Shown here: in pieces, positions 43,806 to 52,033 of the stretch
Position numbering within the stretch: the first letter of the stretch is position 1
Layout: every line of letters begins with the position of its first letter
DNA from: Desulfurococcaceae archaeon
Lineage (GTDB): Archaea; Thermoproteota; Thermoprotei_A; Sulfolobales; Desulfurococcaceae
Assembly (NCBI GenBank): GCA_023269825.1
Contig: JAGDWI010000001.1
Coordinates: forward strand, 244,492-308,491
DNA: 64,000 nt
Direction: 5' to 3'
Program-made: the position numbers and the translations under genes
The notes under the pieces: generated by a model
Seen by the model: only the letters and a program-made list of their open reading frames with translations
What the model was told of the DNA's origin: nothing
The model's database searches: none

Positions 43806-44497
43806 CTCCCGAAAACTGCTCTGAACTTGATTAGCTTGTATAATGAGTAAACATTTAAAGCTAATGCAGCTGATGAAATGATTAAAAGCACTATGACAAG
43901 AATTAACGCTAACTCCGGACTAGTTCCTAGAGCTTCCCCGATCCTTGATAATTCCATTGAATTAAATAACGTATTAGCGAAGTAGAAGACAGCGTTTACT
44001 AGGAACGGCATCAATAACATGAGACTAGATAATACAACGATCCAGCCGACGAGTTTTAATCTAACGAAGTAGAAATAGGTTAATAATACACCCATGAATA
44101 TCAATCCAATAGCTAACGGAGTGAGGCCGAATAAAGCTGCTGTTGGTAAACCGAGAGCTATGGATGCATAAGCTGTTCTCCTCGTTCTCAATAATTCGTT
44201 AATTCTACCAGTTGACACTAGGTTGAGAATCACGGCTTGTCTATAAACCTGCTTAGCTTCATCTATGCAAGCACTTGGATCATGACGTGGGCTAGTGGAT
44301 GCACAATTCTTAAGAAGCATTATTTTTTGTTCAAGGATCCTAGTTGCTTCCAGGACTTCATCGCTTGGTTTTTCGCCTACATTTATTGATTTAATTAAAT
44401 CCAGTGCTTTAGATGATAATTGAGAAGCACGAGTCAAGTTATGTGAATTGAGGAAAAAGATAATATTGCTTAATTCTTCTACTATTTTTCTAATCAA
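43802..44497 (-). CDS. Membrane protein with helical N-domain, unknown function
   Basis: A 231-aa protein. Residues 1-100 are helical and soluble, with two Cys-containing positions (CASTSPRHDPSACIDEA). Residues 110-230 contain four membrane helices (ASIALGLPTAALFGLTPLAI onward). It has no named family. It is convergent with the methyltransferase gene (4-bp overlap), and the small MetS-like gene lies just upstream on the same strand with a tiny gap. Confidence 0.5.
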   Translation of the reverse strand: MIRKIVEELSNIIFFLNSHNLTRASQLSSKALDLIKSINVGEKPSDEVLEATRILEQKIMLLKNCASTSPRHDPSACIDEAKQVYRQAVILNLVSTGRINELLRTRRTAYASIALGLPTAALFGLTPLAIGLIFMGVLLTYFYFVRLKLVGWIVVLSSLMLLMPFLVNAVFYFANTLFNSMELSRIGEALGTSPELALILVIVLLIISSAALALNVYSLYKLIKFRAVFGS

Positions 44498-44499
44498 GA

Positions 44500-44652
44500 C
44501 TACTTAGCAACCTCTGCTCTTTTCTTACTCCACTTGTAGAGTGCATAGAACATGATTGCTAATACAACAATCCAACCGATGACAGCGAATATCAAGGCTG
44601 TACCTGGATCAGCTGTTAGAGGTACATTTTTATATATTCCTATGGTTTCCAT
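44500..44652 (-). CDS. 50-aa MetS-like small subunit of the NSS transporter
   Basis: A frame of 50 codons (start ATG 44652) encoding a single membrane helix (TALIFAVIGWIVVLAIMFYALY) with a basic cytosolic tail (KWSKKRAEVAK). It starts 11 bp after the stop of the NSS transporter gene, with GGTGA as ribosome site. In bacteria the NSS methionine transporter MetP needs a small partner, MetS, of about 60 aa encoded in the same arrangement. The layout and topology fit that role. The ORF is short and easily missed. Confidence 0.7.
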   Translation of the reverse strand: METIGIYKNVPLTADPGTALIFAVIGWIVVLAIMFYALYKWSKKRAEVAK

Positions 44653-44663
44653 TCATATCACCT

Positions 44664-46271
44664 TTAGACCTGTATCTGTGCATACTTTTTCTCTATTACC
44701 CTAGTTGTCACAATGTATCCCACTATGAAGAATATCAATGTGAACAGTAGTGATAACATAGCCATCGCGGGACCAAGCCATTCTAAGGGTTTGTCAGTTT
44801 CATGTATGATTGCATCAATTCTAGTACTCATTGGAAGCCAGACAATCATAGCAATGAGATATATTGGCGCTATTATAGACAACACTATTTTCCACATCCA
44901 TTTTGGTACTTTTATTAATCCTCCACGGTTTAATTCCTCGTAACCATCCTTCCATATAAATGCTCCAGCGAATATTGTCTCTAACAATGATACGACTACT
45001 AGTAGAAATGATCCAATTACGAAATCCGTGAAGTCTAAGTATGTTGTACTTGGCCCCCAGTCATAGCCAATGGTCATTGAACCCTCTATAACAATCGGTA
45101 GACCGAATATGAACATTAGGATCACTGATAAGATTGATCCGTATGTTCTCTTGACGCCTAAGTCACTGAAGAACTCCACCATAGTATTCGTTATCGCTAT
45201 GGCTGATGTTACTCCAGCAAACCATAGTAAGAAGTACCACACTGTACCCAGCACAGCGCCCGTACTCCCGAGTTTACCGAAAAACGCGGGATATACTGCC
45301 ATAGCTAAGAAGAAAGGTGATTTCTTATCAACGAACACCATTCCAATAGGCAATTCTCCGCCGAAAGCGTATCCTAGAGTGAAAGCTATTGATCCTCCAC
45401 ATATAACCTCAGCGAACTCGTTCAGTGAGGCCGTTGTTAGTGCACCCAGTGTTAAGTCTTCATCTCTCCTCAAGTAGCTTGCATACGTGGGTATGATTCC
45501 AGCGATTCCTAAGCTTAGTGAGAAGAATATTTGTCCCGCACCCTCTAACCATGTGGCTGGCTCTTTAAGCATCTCATATCTCGGCGTCCACAACCAGTAG
45601 AATCCTTTCAGTGAATCCCATTCTGGTTTTATCGGGGTTCTCCACGTGAAACCAGTTATTAGTAGACCTATAGCGAATATGAATAGTAGAGGCATCATTA
45701 TCTTGTTCCCTAACTCGATGCCTTTACTGATTCCCGGTGAAACAATTAATGCTATGACTATTAGCGATATACTCCATGGAATAATGTTGTATAATGGGTC
45801 ACCAATTATTTTCAATAGGTAACCCACTGATTGACTAACCTCAGTAACCTCGGTTATTTTCCCGGAAACCGACATTCCAGCCCAGAATCCCACCCAACCT
45901 ATCAAGTTTGTGTAATACGCATTCAGCAATATTGCTATACTTAAAGATAAGCCACCAAAGATGCCTGCTATGATTTTAGCCGTGCTGTGATTAAACCTCT
46001 TCTTCGTTATAAGGTACATCATTGGTCCAAGCCAATGTGCTCTATACTGTCCACCATGTCTCCCAATAGCCCACTCCAACCACATTAATGGGAATCCCAG
46101 TAGGAACAATGCCACAAAGTATGGTATTAAGTACGCTCCACCGCCATACAATGCTACTTTCCCAGGGAATCTCAGGAAATTTCCTAGTCCTATGGCGTTT
46201 CCAGCCATTGATAGGATTAATCCTACTCGTGTAGCCCATGTTTCTCTAGGGCCCAAAGTCTCTTTACTCAT
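44664..46271 (-). CDS. NSS-family sodium-dependent transporter
   Basis: A 535-aa transporter of the SNF/NSS family (amino acid:Na+ symport). The family signature GNAIGLGNFLRFPGKVALYG (about residues 24-43) is perfect, and GGGAYLIPYFVALFLLGFP follows. About 11-12 membrane helices are predicted. It imports amino acids with Na+; the exact amino acid is not readable. The small MetS-like gene follows at once. A box C/D sRNA lies about 100 bp upstream on the same strand. Confidence 0.93.
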   Translation of the reverse strand: MSKETLGPRETWATRVGLILSMAGNAIGLGNFLRFPGKVALYGGGAYLIPYFVALFLLGFPLMWLEWAIGRHGGQYRAHWLGPMMYLITKKRFNHSTAKIIAGIFGGLSLSIAILLNAYYTNLIGWVGFWAGMSVSGKITEVTEVSQSVGYLLKIIGDPLYNIIPWSISLIVIALIVSPGISKGIELGNKIMMPLLFIFAIGLLITGFTWRTPIKPEWDSLKGFYWLWTPRYEMLKEPATWLEGAGQIFFSLSLGIAGIIPTYASYLRRDEDLTLGALTTASLNEFAEVICGGSIAFTLGYAFGGELPIGMVFVDKKSPFFLAMAVYPAFFGKLGSTGAVLGTVWYFLLWFAGVTSAIAITNTMVEFFSDLGVKRTYGSILSVILMFIFGLPIVIEGSMTIGYDWGPSTTYLDFTDFVIGSFLLVVVSLLETIFAGAFIWKDGYEELNRGGLIKVPKWMWKIVLSIIAPIYLIAMIVWLPMSTRIDAIIHETDKPLEWLGPAMAMLSLLFTLIFFIVGYIVTTRVIEKKYAQIQV

Positions 46272-46377
46272 TTAGAGTTCTCCTCCCACTATCATAACAC
46301 AGTAGGGTTAATAAATTTTTCATAAAAACTTGCATAGTTAAAACAACGCAATGCAATTGAAGTCTAAGTACTTTGGG

Positions 46378-46435
46378 GCGCTCAGCCCCGTGACCCTCTT
46401 CACCGATCCGACTAGGATGCTTTCATCACTTAACA
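46378..46435 (-). ncRNA. Box C/D sRNA C
   Basis: On the minus strand C box GTGATGA (46423-46429), 12-nt guide AAGCATCCTAGT (46411-46422), D' CGGA (46407-46410), C' GTGAAGA (46397-46403), 11-nt guide (46386-46396) and D CTGA (46382-46385) are in canonical order and spacing. It lies in the gap upstream of the NSS gene. A minus-strand TATA-like element is visible near 46447-46470. An overlapping GGGGC/GCCCC hairpin at the 3' end is a competing structure. Confidence 0.7.
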
Positions 46436-46553
46436 ATGTGATAACTTATTTATAATCTGGTTAAAAACCATTGTATTTTTGATGAGTATATGAACAATGA
46501 GGGGCCTATGGGTTAAAGGCTTGATGATTACTATGTGATCGAGGTTTATAGTG

Positions 46554-47933
46554 ATGAAGTTAGAAGCGGAGATAACGCGTGCCGGGTACGATGAAAAAAC
46601 TATTCTATTAAGTAATGTAAATGTGAAAGCCGATGAAGGCCATGTACTACTTATTGCTGGTTCCTCTGGGTCAGGTAAAACCACACTTCTTTTATCTCTA
46701 ACTGGTGTCCTTAAACACTTATTGAACGGCATCGTGGATGGATCAATCTCAATTAATGGCTTAAACCCTCTAATACTAGAAGATTTCGAGAAACTGCCTG
46801 GCAATATAAGTGTATTAATGCAGGATCCTGAGAGACAGCTTATTTTTCCAACACCTCTAGATGAATTATCAACTTCACTGGAGGCTATTGGTTATCCGCA
46901 TGTTGAAGCCTTGAAGCAGGCTTCGATCTTACTTAGCGAAATTGGTTTAAGCAACAAAGTAAATGTTCATGTAGAAGATTTATCTTCGGGAGAAAGGAGA
47001 AAATTAACGCTAGCCTTGATCCAGGTAGGTGATCCACCTATATACATGCTAGATGAACCATCCGCGAACTTAGATCCCCAAAGTATAGCTTTAGTTAGAG
47101 ATACTGTGAAAAAGTGGAAGAACAATGGAAAAACTGTTCTCATAGTTGAACACAAAATCCACTATTTCAGGGATTTAGCAGATGAAATGTACGTGTTACG
47201 TGGCGGTAGATTAGGGGAATTCTTCGTCATCAATGACATGCTAGTTAACTTACCTGAATGTGAGCCAACGAGCTCTTCCGAGGGGGAAGTAGTTCTAGAG
47301 TTTGAAGGAGATATCGGTTACAATGATACCCCCATCGTGAGAAACGCTGAGTTTAAAGCAAGAAGGGGAGAATTGATTTCCATTGTAGGACCTAATGGTT
47401 CTGGTAAAACAACTTTTCTGAAGACACTAGCGGGTTTTCTTAAACCAGTTGACGGTGAAGTAAAAACATTTACGAAGAAATATTTCTACGCTCCACAGAA
47501 CCCAGACTTGGTTTTCGTACATAGAACTGTTAAGAAAGAACTAGAATCCATTGCGAGGAAAACTAGTAAACCTTTACATGAGTTAACACTCATGTATCCA
47601 TGGTTCATGAAGATGCTTGATAAAAGCCCGTATCAGTTGAGTCATGGTCAAAGAAGGCTCTTGGAATTATTGATCGCCTTCGCTTACGGTGAAGACTTGA
47701 TATTACTGGATGAACCAACCACGGGGTTAGATGCTCAATTATACGAGTACGTTATCAGGGAACTGAGAACGCGTGTCTCAAAGGGTTCAACAATTATAGT
47801 TGCCACTCATGATCCAAGGTTAGTGTTGGAGTCGTCTCGAGTTTACGTACTAGAATCAGGTAAAATAAAGGAGGACGATAAATGCCGTGTTGCTGAGTCA
47901 ATGTTTAAATCAATGGGTGTTATCTATGAGTAA
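46554..47933 (+). CDS. ECF transporter ATPase, two fused ABC domains (YkoD-like)
   Basis: A 459-aa energising unit. First domain: Walker A AGSSGSGKTTLLL, signature LSSGERRKL, Walker B YMLDEPSANLDP. Second domain: Walker A GPNGSGKTTFLK, signature LSHGQRRLL, Walker B ILLDEPTTGLDA. Fused EcfA1-A2 of this kind is typical of archaeal and some bacterial vitamin importers. It overlaps the EcfT gene (48 kb) by 8 bp. The start is ATG 46554 (a GTG precedes it). It powers uptake by the following EcfT and S genes. Confidence 0.9.
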   Translation: MKLEAEITRAGYDEKTILLSNVNVKADEGHVLLIAGSSGSGKTTLLLSLTGVLKHLLNGIVDGSISINGLNPLILEDFEKLPGNISVLMQDPERQLIFPTPLDELSTSLEAIGYPHVEALKQASILLSEIGLSNKVNVHVEDLSSGERRKLTLALIQVGDPPIYMLDEPSANLDPQSIALVRDTVKKWKNNGKTVLIVEHKIHYFRDLADEMYVLRGGRLGEFFVINDMLVNLPECEPTSSSEGEVVLEFEGDIGYNDTPIVRNAEFKARRGELISIVGPNGSGKTTFLKTLAGFLKPVDGEVKTFTKKYFYAPQNPDLVFVHRTVKKELESIARKTSKPLHELTLMYPWFMKMLDKSPYQLSHGQRRLLELLIAFAYGEDLILLDEPTTGLDAQLYEYVIRELRTRVSKGSTIIVATHDPRLVLESSRVYVLESGKIKEDDKCRVAESMFKSMGVIYE

Positions 47934-48621
47934 ACCCAGGGTAGCAACTCTCCTAGTATACGCTGTCGCGTCGTCAGGTCTAGCATTCGTCCTCCGCAAC
48001 TTAATGGATTTATTGATTCTAGCTATACCTCCTCTAATTTTATCAATAGTGCTAATACGTGGAAGATTAAAGTGGCTTATGTTAGCTTACTTAATTGGAT
48101 TAATAGGGGTTTTCGTCAACGCGTTGTTCTTCTCAAATACTGGTCCAACGGTAGTCTCAATAGGATTATTGGAAATTAGGGAGAAAGCACTGGAATCATT
48201 TACCATTGTATCATTGAGACTACTCGCAATAGCTGCCTCAGGTGCTTTATTCGCTCTCTTATACTCCCCTGTTGAAATCTACAGAGGTTTACTATACGAG
48301 ATAGGGGCCCCAGTTACGATTACTCTACCCATTGCGTTTGCACTTAGATTAATACCAGTTATTAGAAGAGACTTTGAGGAAGTTGTTTTTCAAAGGAAGC
48401 AGAGAAAATATAGGACAATACTCTTGAATCCAGTTCATTTTTCAAGTGTTGTAGGGGCGTTGATCACCATTAACTATGAGAGAGCGAAGTGGAGTGGCAT
48501 TAGTGCTGAGATTAGAGGGCTTAGAAAAATTAAACCAACCCGCAACTTTAGAGCAGGTTTATCTGATATATTTATGTTAATGATTCTATTGTCTCAGATA
48601 GTTTTAATCATCGCCACGTAG
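47926..48621 (+). CDS. ECF transporter transmembrane coupling protein (EcfT, YkoC-like)
   Basis: A 231-aa membrane protein with about five helices, showing EcfT features: a cytosolic RIALRLIPVIRRDFEEVV-type coupling helix (here ALRLIPVIRRDFEEVVFQRK) and a following NPVHFSSVVGALITINYERA segment. The start is ATG 47926 within the ATPase stop region (ATGAGTAA overlap). It couples the ATPase to the S component encoded at 48690. Confidence 0.85.
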   Translation: MSKPRVATLLVYAVASSGLAFVLRNLMDLLILAIPPLILSIVLIRGRLKWLMLAYLIGLIGVFVNALFFSNTGPTVVSIGLLEIREKALESFTIVSLRLLAIAASGALFALLYSPVEIYRGLLYEIGAPVTITLPIAFALRLIPVIRRDFEEVVFQRKQRKYRTILLNPVHFSSVVGALITINYERAKWSGISAEIRGLRKIKPTRNFRAGLSDIFMLMILLSQIVLIIAT

Positions 48622-48689
48622 GAAAAATAATAACTTGGTTATCAACAATTAATAACCTTTTAATCTTAAATTATGGTGGTGGATCAATC

Positions 48690-49223
48690 GTGAACAATGG
48701 TTCAACGCAAAAATATACTTTGATAGATCTACTGATACTAGGAGTCATAGCAGCAATTTTCACCATTGTATTCATCAGTATGTGGACTGTATATTACGCG
48801 GTTAAAGCATCTGCTGGACCAATTGTGGCGAGACTTCTAACATATGGAGCATGGTTCATGCCTGCACCATTAGCGGCATCTCTAATAAGAAAGAGATTCA
48901 GTGCTCTACTCGGAGAGTTTCTACCAGCACTACTTGAATCAATAATGCCAACACCGGGTGGATTGACGAACGCGATATATGGGCTCTGCCAAGGTTTATT
49001 CAGCGAGTTGGCATATGTTGCAACGAGGTATAAAAAGTACGATGTTTTAACAGCTTCACTAGCGGGTGCATTGCCAGCTGTAGCTGCTGTTTCACTTGAC
49101 GCTATTCTATTTGGTGATATTTACCCATTGGATTACATGGTGCAAATCATTTTAGCGATAGCGGTGAGCGGAGCTATATATGGTGTATTAGCGTATTATA
49201 TCGCTAAAGGAATTAGAAAATAA
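48690..49223 (+). CDS. ECF S component, YkoE-like (thiamine precursor uptake)
   Basis: A 177-aa membrane protein with about five helices. The MPAPLAASLIRKRFSALLGEFLPALLES region and LTNAIYGLCQGLFSELAYV resemble the YkoE group, which takes up hydroxymethylpyrimidine or thiamine. In bacteria ykoEDC genes form one importer, and here ATPase, EcfT and S lie in the same order-type. GTG 48690 starts it. The substrate assignment is by family and layout only. Confidence 0.72.
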   Translation: MNNGSTQKYTLIDLLILGVIAAIFTIVFISMWTVYYAVKASAGPIVARLLTYGAWFMPAPLAASLIRKRFSALLGEFLPALLESIMPTPGGLTNAIYGLCQGLFSELAYVATRYKKYDVLTASLAGALPAVAAVSLDAILFGDIYPLDYMVQIILAIAVSGAIYGVLAYYIAKGIRK

Positions 49224-49285
49224 AGGAAAAAATTTCTAGGTGTTTTTTAACCCTTAATTTTAATAATTAAACCTGGTGGATAGCG

Positions 49286-50335
49286 TTGTTTGGCAAAAAT
49301 CCATTAGACTATCCTACTGGTAGAAAACTATCAAAAGATGAGATAGCTGAAGCTGCTAGAATGGCCATCATAGCTGAGCTCGACGCGATCAACTTCTATC
49401 TACAATTAGCTAGAGCAATCGAGGACGAAAAAATAAGGAGAGTATTTGAAGACATTGCCAGAGAGGAAAAGACTCATTTCGGTGAATTTCTAGCGGTTCT
49501 CAAAGAACTAGATAAAGAACAAATTGAAGAACTGGAGAAGGGGAGAATGGAGGTCGAGGAAATACTTCAGAGAAAGTTAAGTGATCCAGGCCCTGAAAAC
49601 AACGAAGACCCAAGCACTAGAATAGAGGATTATGTAGTTGCAGAGACGAGGAAAGCAGCTGAGAGCGCGAGAACACTTGTAAAGAAGCTACCTGTAGTCA
49701 AGCTTGGGCGAGGAGTCGAAGCTGTACCATTAGAGAAACCTGGGGAAAAACCGGAGAGAACAATACTGCCTTTAAGAGAAGTCGAGTTAAAATTCAGGAT
49801 TTCACAGAGATCAATAGACTACGCTGCTAAATCAGGTAAACTACCTGAAATCCCAGGCGCAGTTGATGCAGCGGTAAAAATAGTTCTCGACGAGGAAAAA
49901 GCAATCATAGAGTCAATGTTGCATGAAGGAGCATTGAAAATGAAGATGTCGAACTGGGATCAACCAGGATCATCGGTTATCGATGTCGCTAAGGGAGTTG
50001 CTGAACTATCGAAGCAGGGTCTTAGACGACCATACTTGTTAATTATTAATTACTCAAGATACGTTAAGCTACTAGCAGTCAGCGAGAAAACGGGAGTAAC
50101 AGATCTTGAAAGAGTAAAAATGCTTGTAGATGACATAATAGCTGTTCAAAGCATTCCTGAAAACACGGCATTATTAATCTCAGCTGCTCCAGAGAACATC
50201 GAAATAGTTTACGGGGGAGACACTGAAGTAGACTACATTGGCCCAGAGGACGGATACCATGCATTTAGAATATGGTCATCGATCGCCGTTAAAATCAGAA
50301 ACCCGAATGCAATAGTAATCATGGAGAGCGAGTAA
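49286..50335 (+). CDS. Encapsulin with N-terminal ferritin-like domain
   Basis: A 349-aa protein. Residues 1-105 form a ferritin-like helical domain with metal-binding pattern AELDAINFYLQLARAIEDEK (E at start) and EEKTHFGEF (ExxH). Residues about 115-345 match the HK97-type encapsulin shell (ILPLREVELKFRISQRSIDY, then NWDQPGSSVIDVAKGVAELS). The layout is that of Pyrococcus furiosus encapsulin (345 aa). It self-assembles into a shell storing iron. TTG 49286 with GGTGGA ribosome site. The next gene is another ferritin-like protein. Confidence 0.9.
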   Translation: MFGKNPLDYPTGRKLSKDEIAEAARMAIIAELDAINFYLQLARAIEDEKIRRVFEDIAREEKTHFGEFLAVLKELDKEQIEELEKGRMEVEEILQRKLSDPGPENNEDPSTRIEDYVVAETRKAAESARTLVKKLPVVKLGRGVEAVPLEKPGEKPERTILPLREVELKFRISQRSIDYAAKSGKLPEIPGAVDAAVKIVLDEEKAIIESMLHEGALKMKMSNWDQPGSSVIDVAKGVAELSKQGLRRPYLLIINYSRYVKLLAVSEKTGVTDLERVKMLVDDIIAVQSIPENTALLISAAPENIEIVYGGDTEVDYIGPEDGYHAFRIWSSIAVKIRNPNAIVIMESE

Positions 50336-50336
50336 C

Positions 50337-50801
50337 ATGAAGACAGAGGATCTAAGGAAATTAGCATTAATGGAGGAAACATACGCAAATGAGTTAATGA
50401 AACTAGCTAACTCAATTAAACACCCAGTGTTAAGGTCACTGTTCGAAAGCATTGCGAAGGACTCTGAAAAACACGCGTTAATGTATAAAGCCGTAATAGA
50501 AGTCTTAGAGAGCACTCAACCCTTCATAAGCGAAGAAGATTTGAAAAGAGTCACCGTATCAATTAACCAACACATTGAAACCGAGATCAAAATGCTTAAT
50601 ATAGCTCTCAGCATTGCATCCGAGGCAAAAGATCCACGCGTGAAGTTACTGATATCTGCTATAGCCGATGATGAATCAAGGCACCATAAATTACTATTAA
50701 ACATCAAGGAAAAAATAGCTAAACCAGAGACTTTAACAGAGGACATTCTATGGGAAATGATTTGGAAAGACAGTCCATGGCATGGAACACCCGGAGGATA
50801 A
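50337..50801 (+). CDS. Ferritin-like protein adjacent to encapsulin
   Basis: A 154-aa four-helix protein with two E...ExxH sets: ALMEETYANELMKLANS with SEKHALMYK, and HIETEIKMLNIALS with DESRHHKLLL. This is the rubrerythrin/ferritin-like di-iron pattern. It starts 1 bp after the encapsulin stop, so it is co-translated. It is probably an iron-oxidising partner or second cargo. The C-terminal DSPWHGTPGG is a possible shell-targeting tail, not proven. Confidence 0.82.
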   Translation: MKTEDLRKLALMEETYANELMKLANSIKHPVLRSLFESIAKDSEKHALMYKAVIEVLESTQPFISEEDLKRVTVSINQHIETEIKMLNIALSIASEAKDPRVKLLISAIADDESRHHKLLLNIKEKIAKPETLTEDILWEMIWKDSPWHGTPGG

Positions 50802-50979
50802 ATTAAAACAATGTTTTTTACATCTCCTTCTTCCACTAGGTTCCAAAATTAAACCCGTGTTTATTCGATTATTCTATACCTTTAAGTTACCAAGGGGTTT
50901 AACGCGAAAGTGAAAAATATGCTTTGATTCCGAGTATATCGCTTATTTACATACGAATCAGTATTTTCAAACCAGGTTA

Positions 50980-51867
50980 TCACTCGAAAATATATATTTC
51001 TTCTTCATACCTTCTATCAATAATTGATCCGGGAGGTAGAGTCTTCAGTTTCTTCCCTGATAAATACTCGACAAGCATTCTTTGAACATCGCTTAGTGAA
51101 CGTGTTCCACTCAACCAATCTAAGGGAACATTCACGCCTAGAGGCCTAGCTGGTATAACGTGTCTTGTTGCCTTATGAATGAATACTTCTCCTCTCAACG
51201 CCGCATCTCTTACTTCTTTCTTTGTTATCGTTGGAGGAATAATGACTGCTACTACTTCATCTGCGTGAACAGATTCCAGCGCGTCTTTCTCAGTATCATA
51301 ATCTATATCGAATCCTCGTAAAATGAGTGCTCTCTCTATTCTCTTAATGTCCTCGTATAATTGCTTTATTTCACGTGTCCTGGACTTCACTCCTATAGGA
51401 GTCCTCCCGAGAACCATTATTGAAGCTAACTCTCTTCTCCCTAATGCTTCGAGGCCTTTTTCTAGGTTTGGAATCGTAGTTAACCTGAAGCCTAGTTTAA
51501 TAACTGAGTCGATGAGCGTTTTCCTAGCTTCCTCGAGATCTCTGAACGCAGGTTTCTTTGATTTAACTACTCTGCTCCACGAGTAGATTTTGATGTTGGG
51601 GTCATCGTAATCAACTAGGCAGACTGGTATATATTTTAGACCTAGGTGTCTTATGGCGGCGACTCTGTGTACGCCATCAAGTAATATGAGGGTTTTTTCG
51701 TCAACTATTACGGGGTCTCTTAATACTCCATTACTTCTTATTCTCTCAGCTAACTGTGATAAGAGCTCTGGGATAACTTCTTCGTGTATGTGAAGTGAAT
51801 TCACTTCTGCAACAGTGATCTTTAGAGTTATTGATGGCGTTTTTATCTCGTAAACAGTTTGTGACAA
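50980..51867 (-). CDS. serK: SerK-like ParB-fold kinase
   Basis: A 295-aa protein with a ParB/Srx-type N-terminal domain: LLDGVHRVAAIRHLGLKYIP (D64, H67) and an acidic site near E29-E30. This is the fold of the archaeal ADP-dependent serine kinase SerK and of SbnI. The C-terminal half (about 150-295) completes the SerK-like chain. It could make O-phosphoserine for cysteine synthesis. Single gene, minus strand, between encapsulin and P-type ATPase. Family fit is good; the kinase activity is inferred. Confidence 0.72.
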   Translation of the reverse strand: MSQTVYEIKTPSITLKITVAEVNSLHIHEEVIPELLSQLAERIRSNGVLRDPVIVDEKTLILLDGVHRVAAIRHLGLKYIPVCLVDYDDPNIKIYSWSRVVKSKKPAFRDLEEARKTLIDSVIKLGFRLTTIPNLEKGLEALGRRELASIMVLGRTPIGVKSRTREIKQLYEDIKRIERALILRGFDIDYDTEKDALESVHADEVVAVIIPPTITKKEVRDAALRGEVFIHKATRHVIPARPLGVNVPLDWLSGTRSLSDVQRMLVEYLSGKKLKTLPPGSIIDRRYEEEIYIFE

Positions 51868-51945
51868 TAATTATCCCCCTTTATCTGCGTCCATTTCTAA
51901 TAATCATGCGTGTATACAAATAAGTGTTTCACTTTTAATTCGAAT

Positions 51946-51953
51946 GTTTAAAA
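51946..51953 (+). promoter_or_regulatory. TATA box of box C/D sRNA D
   Basis: TTTAAAAA lies about 25 bp upstream of the sRNA terminal stem (51973), which is the expected promoter position. Confidence 0.45.
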
Positions 51954-51972
51954 ACAGATCTTTCAAATAAAT

Positions 51973-52033
51973 TAGTGGTGATGAATGCACGTCAGTTTGA
52001 ATCGATGAAAGTCCTCCCACCGAGCTGACGCTA
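51973..52033 (+). ncRNA. Box C/D sRNA candidate D
   Basis: C box GTGATGA (51978-51984) and D box CTGA (52025-52028) are joined by a 5-bp terminal stem TAGTG/CGCTA (with one G-T pair; 51973-51977 with 52029-52033). The D' guide is 12 nt (ATGCACGTCAGT), D' is TTGA. The C' box is weak (TCGATGA at 52002-52008), which makes the second guide 16 nt. A TATA box at 51946 supports transcription. The 3' end runs into the stop of the P-type ATPase gene. Confidence 0.6.

Noticed and set aside
46478-46560. C/D motifs before the ECF ATPase gene
   Set aside because: Several TTGATGA-like strings occur, but no CTGA lies at a suitable distance.
48637-48657. GGTTAT/ATAACC inverted repeat before the S component gene
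   Set aside because: Only 6-bp arms in AT-rich sequence; not distinguishable from chance.
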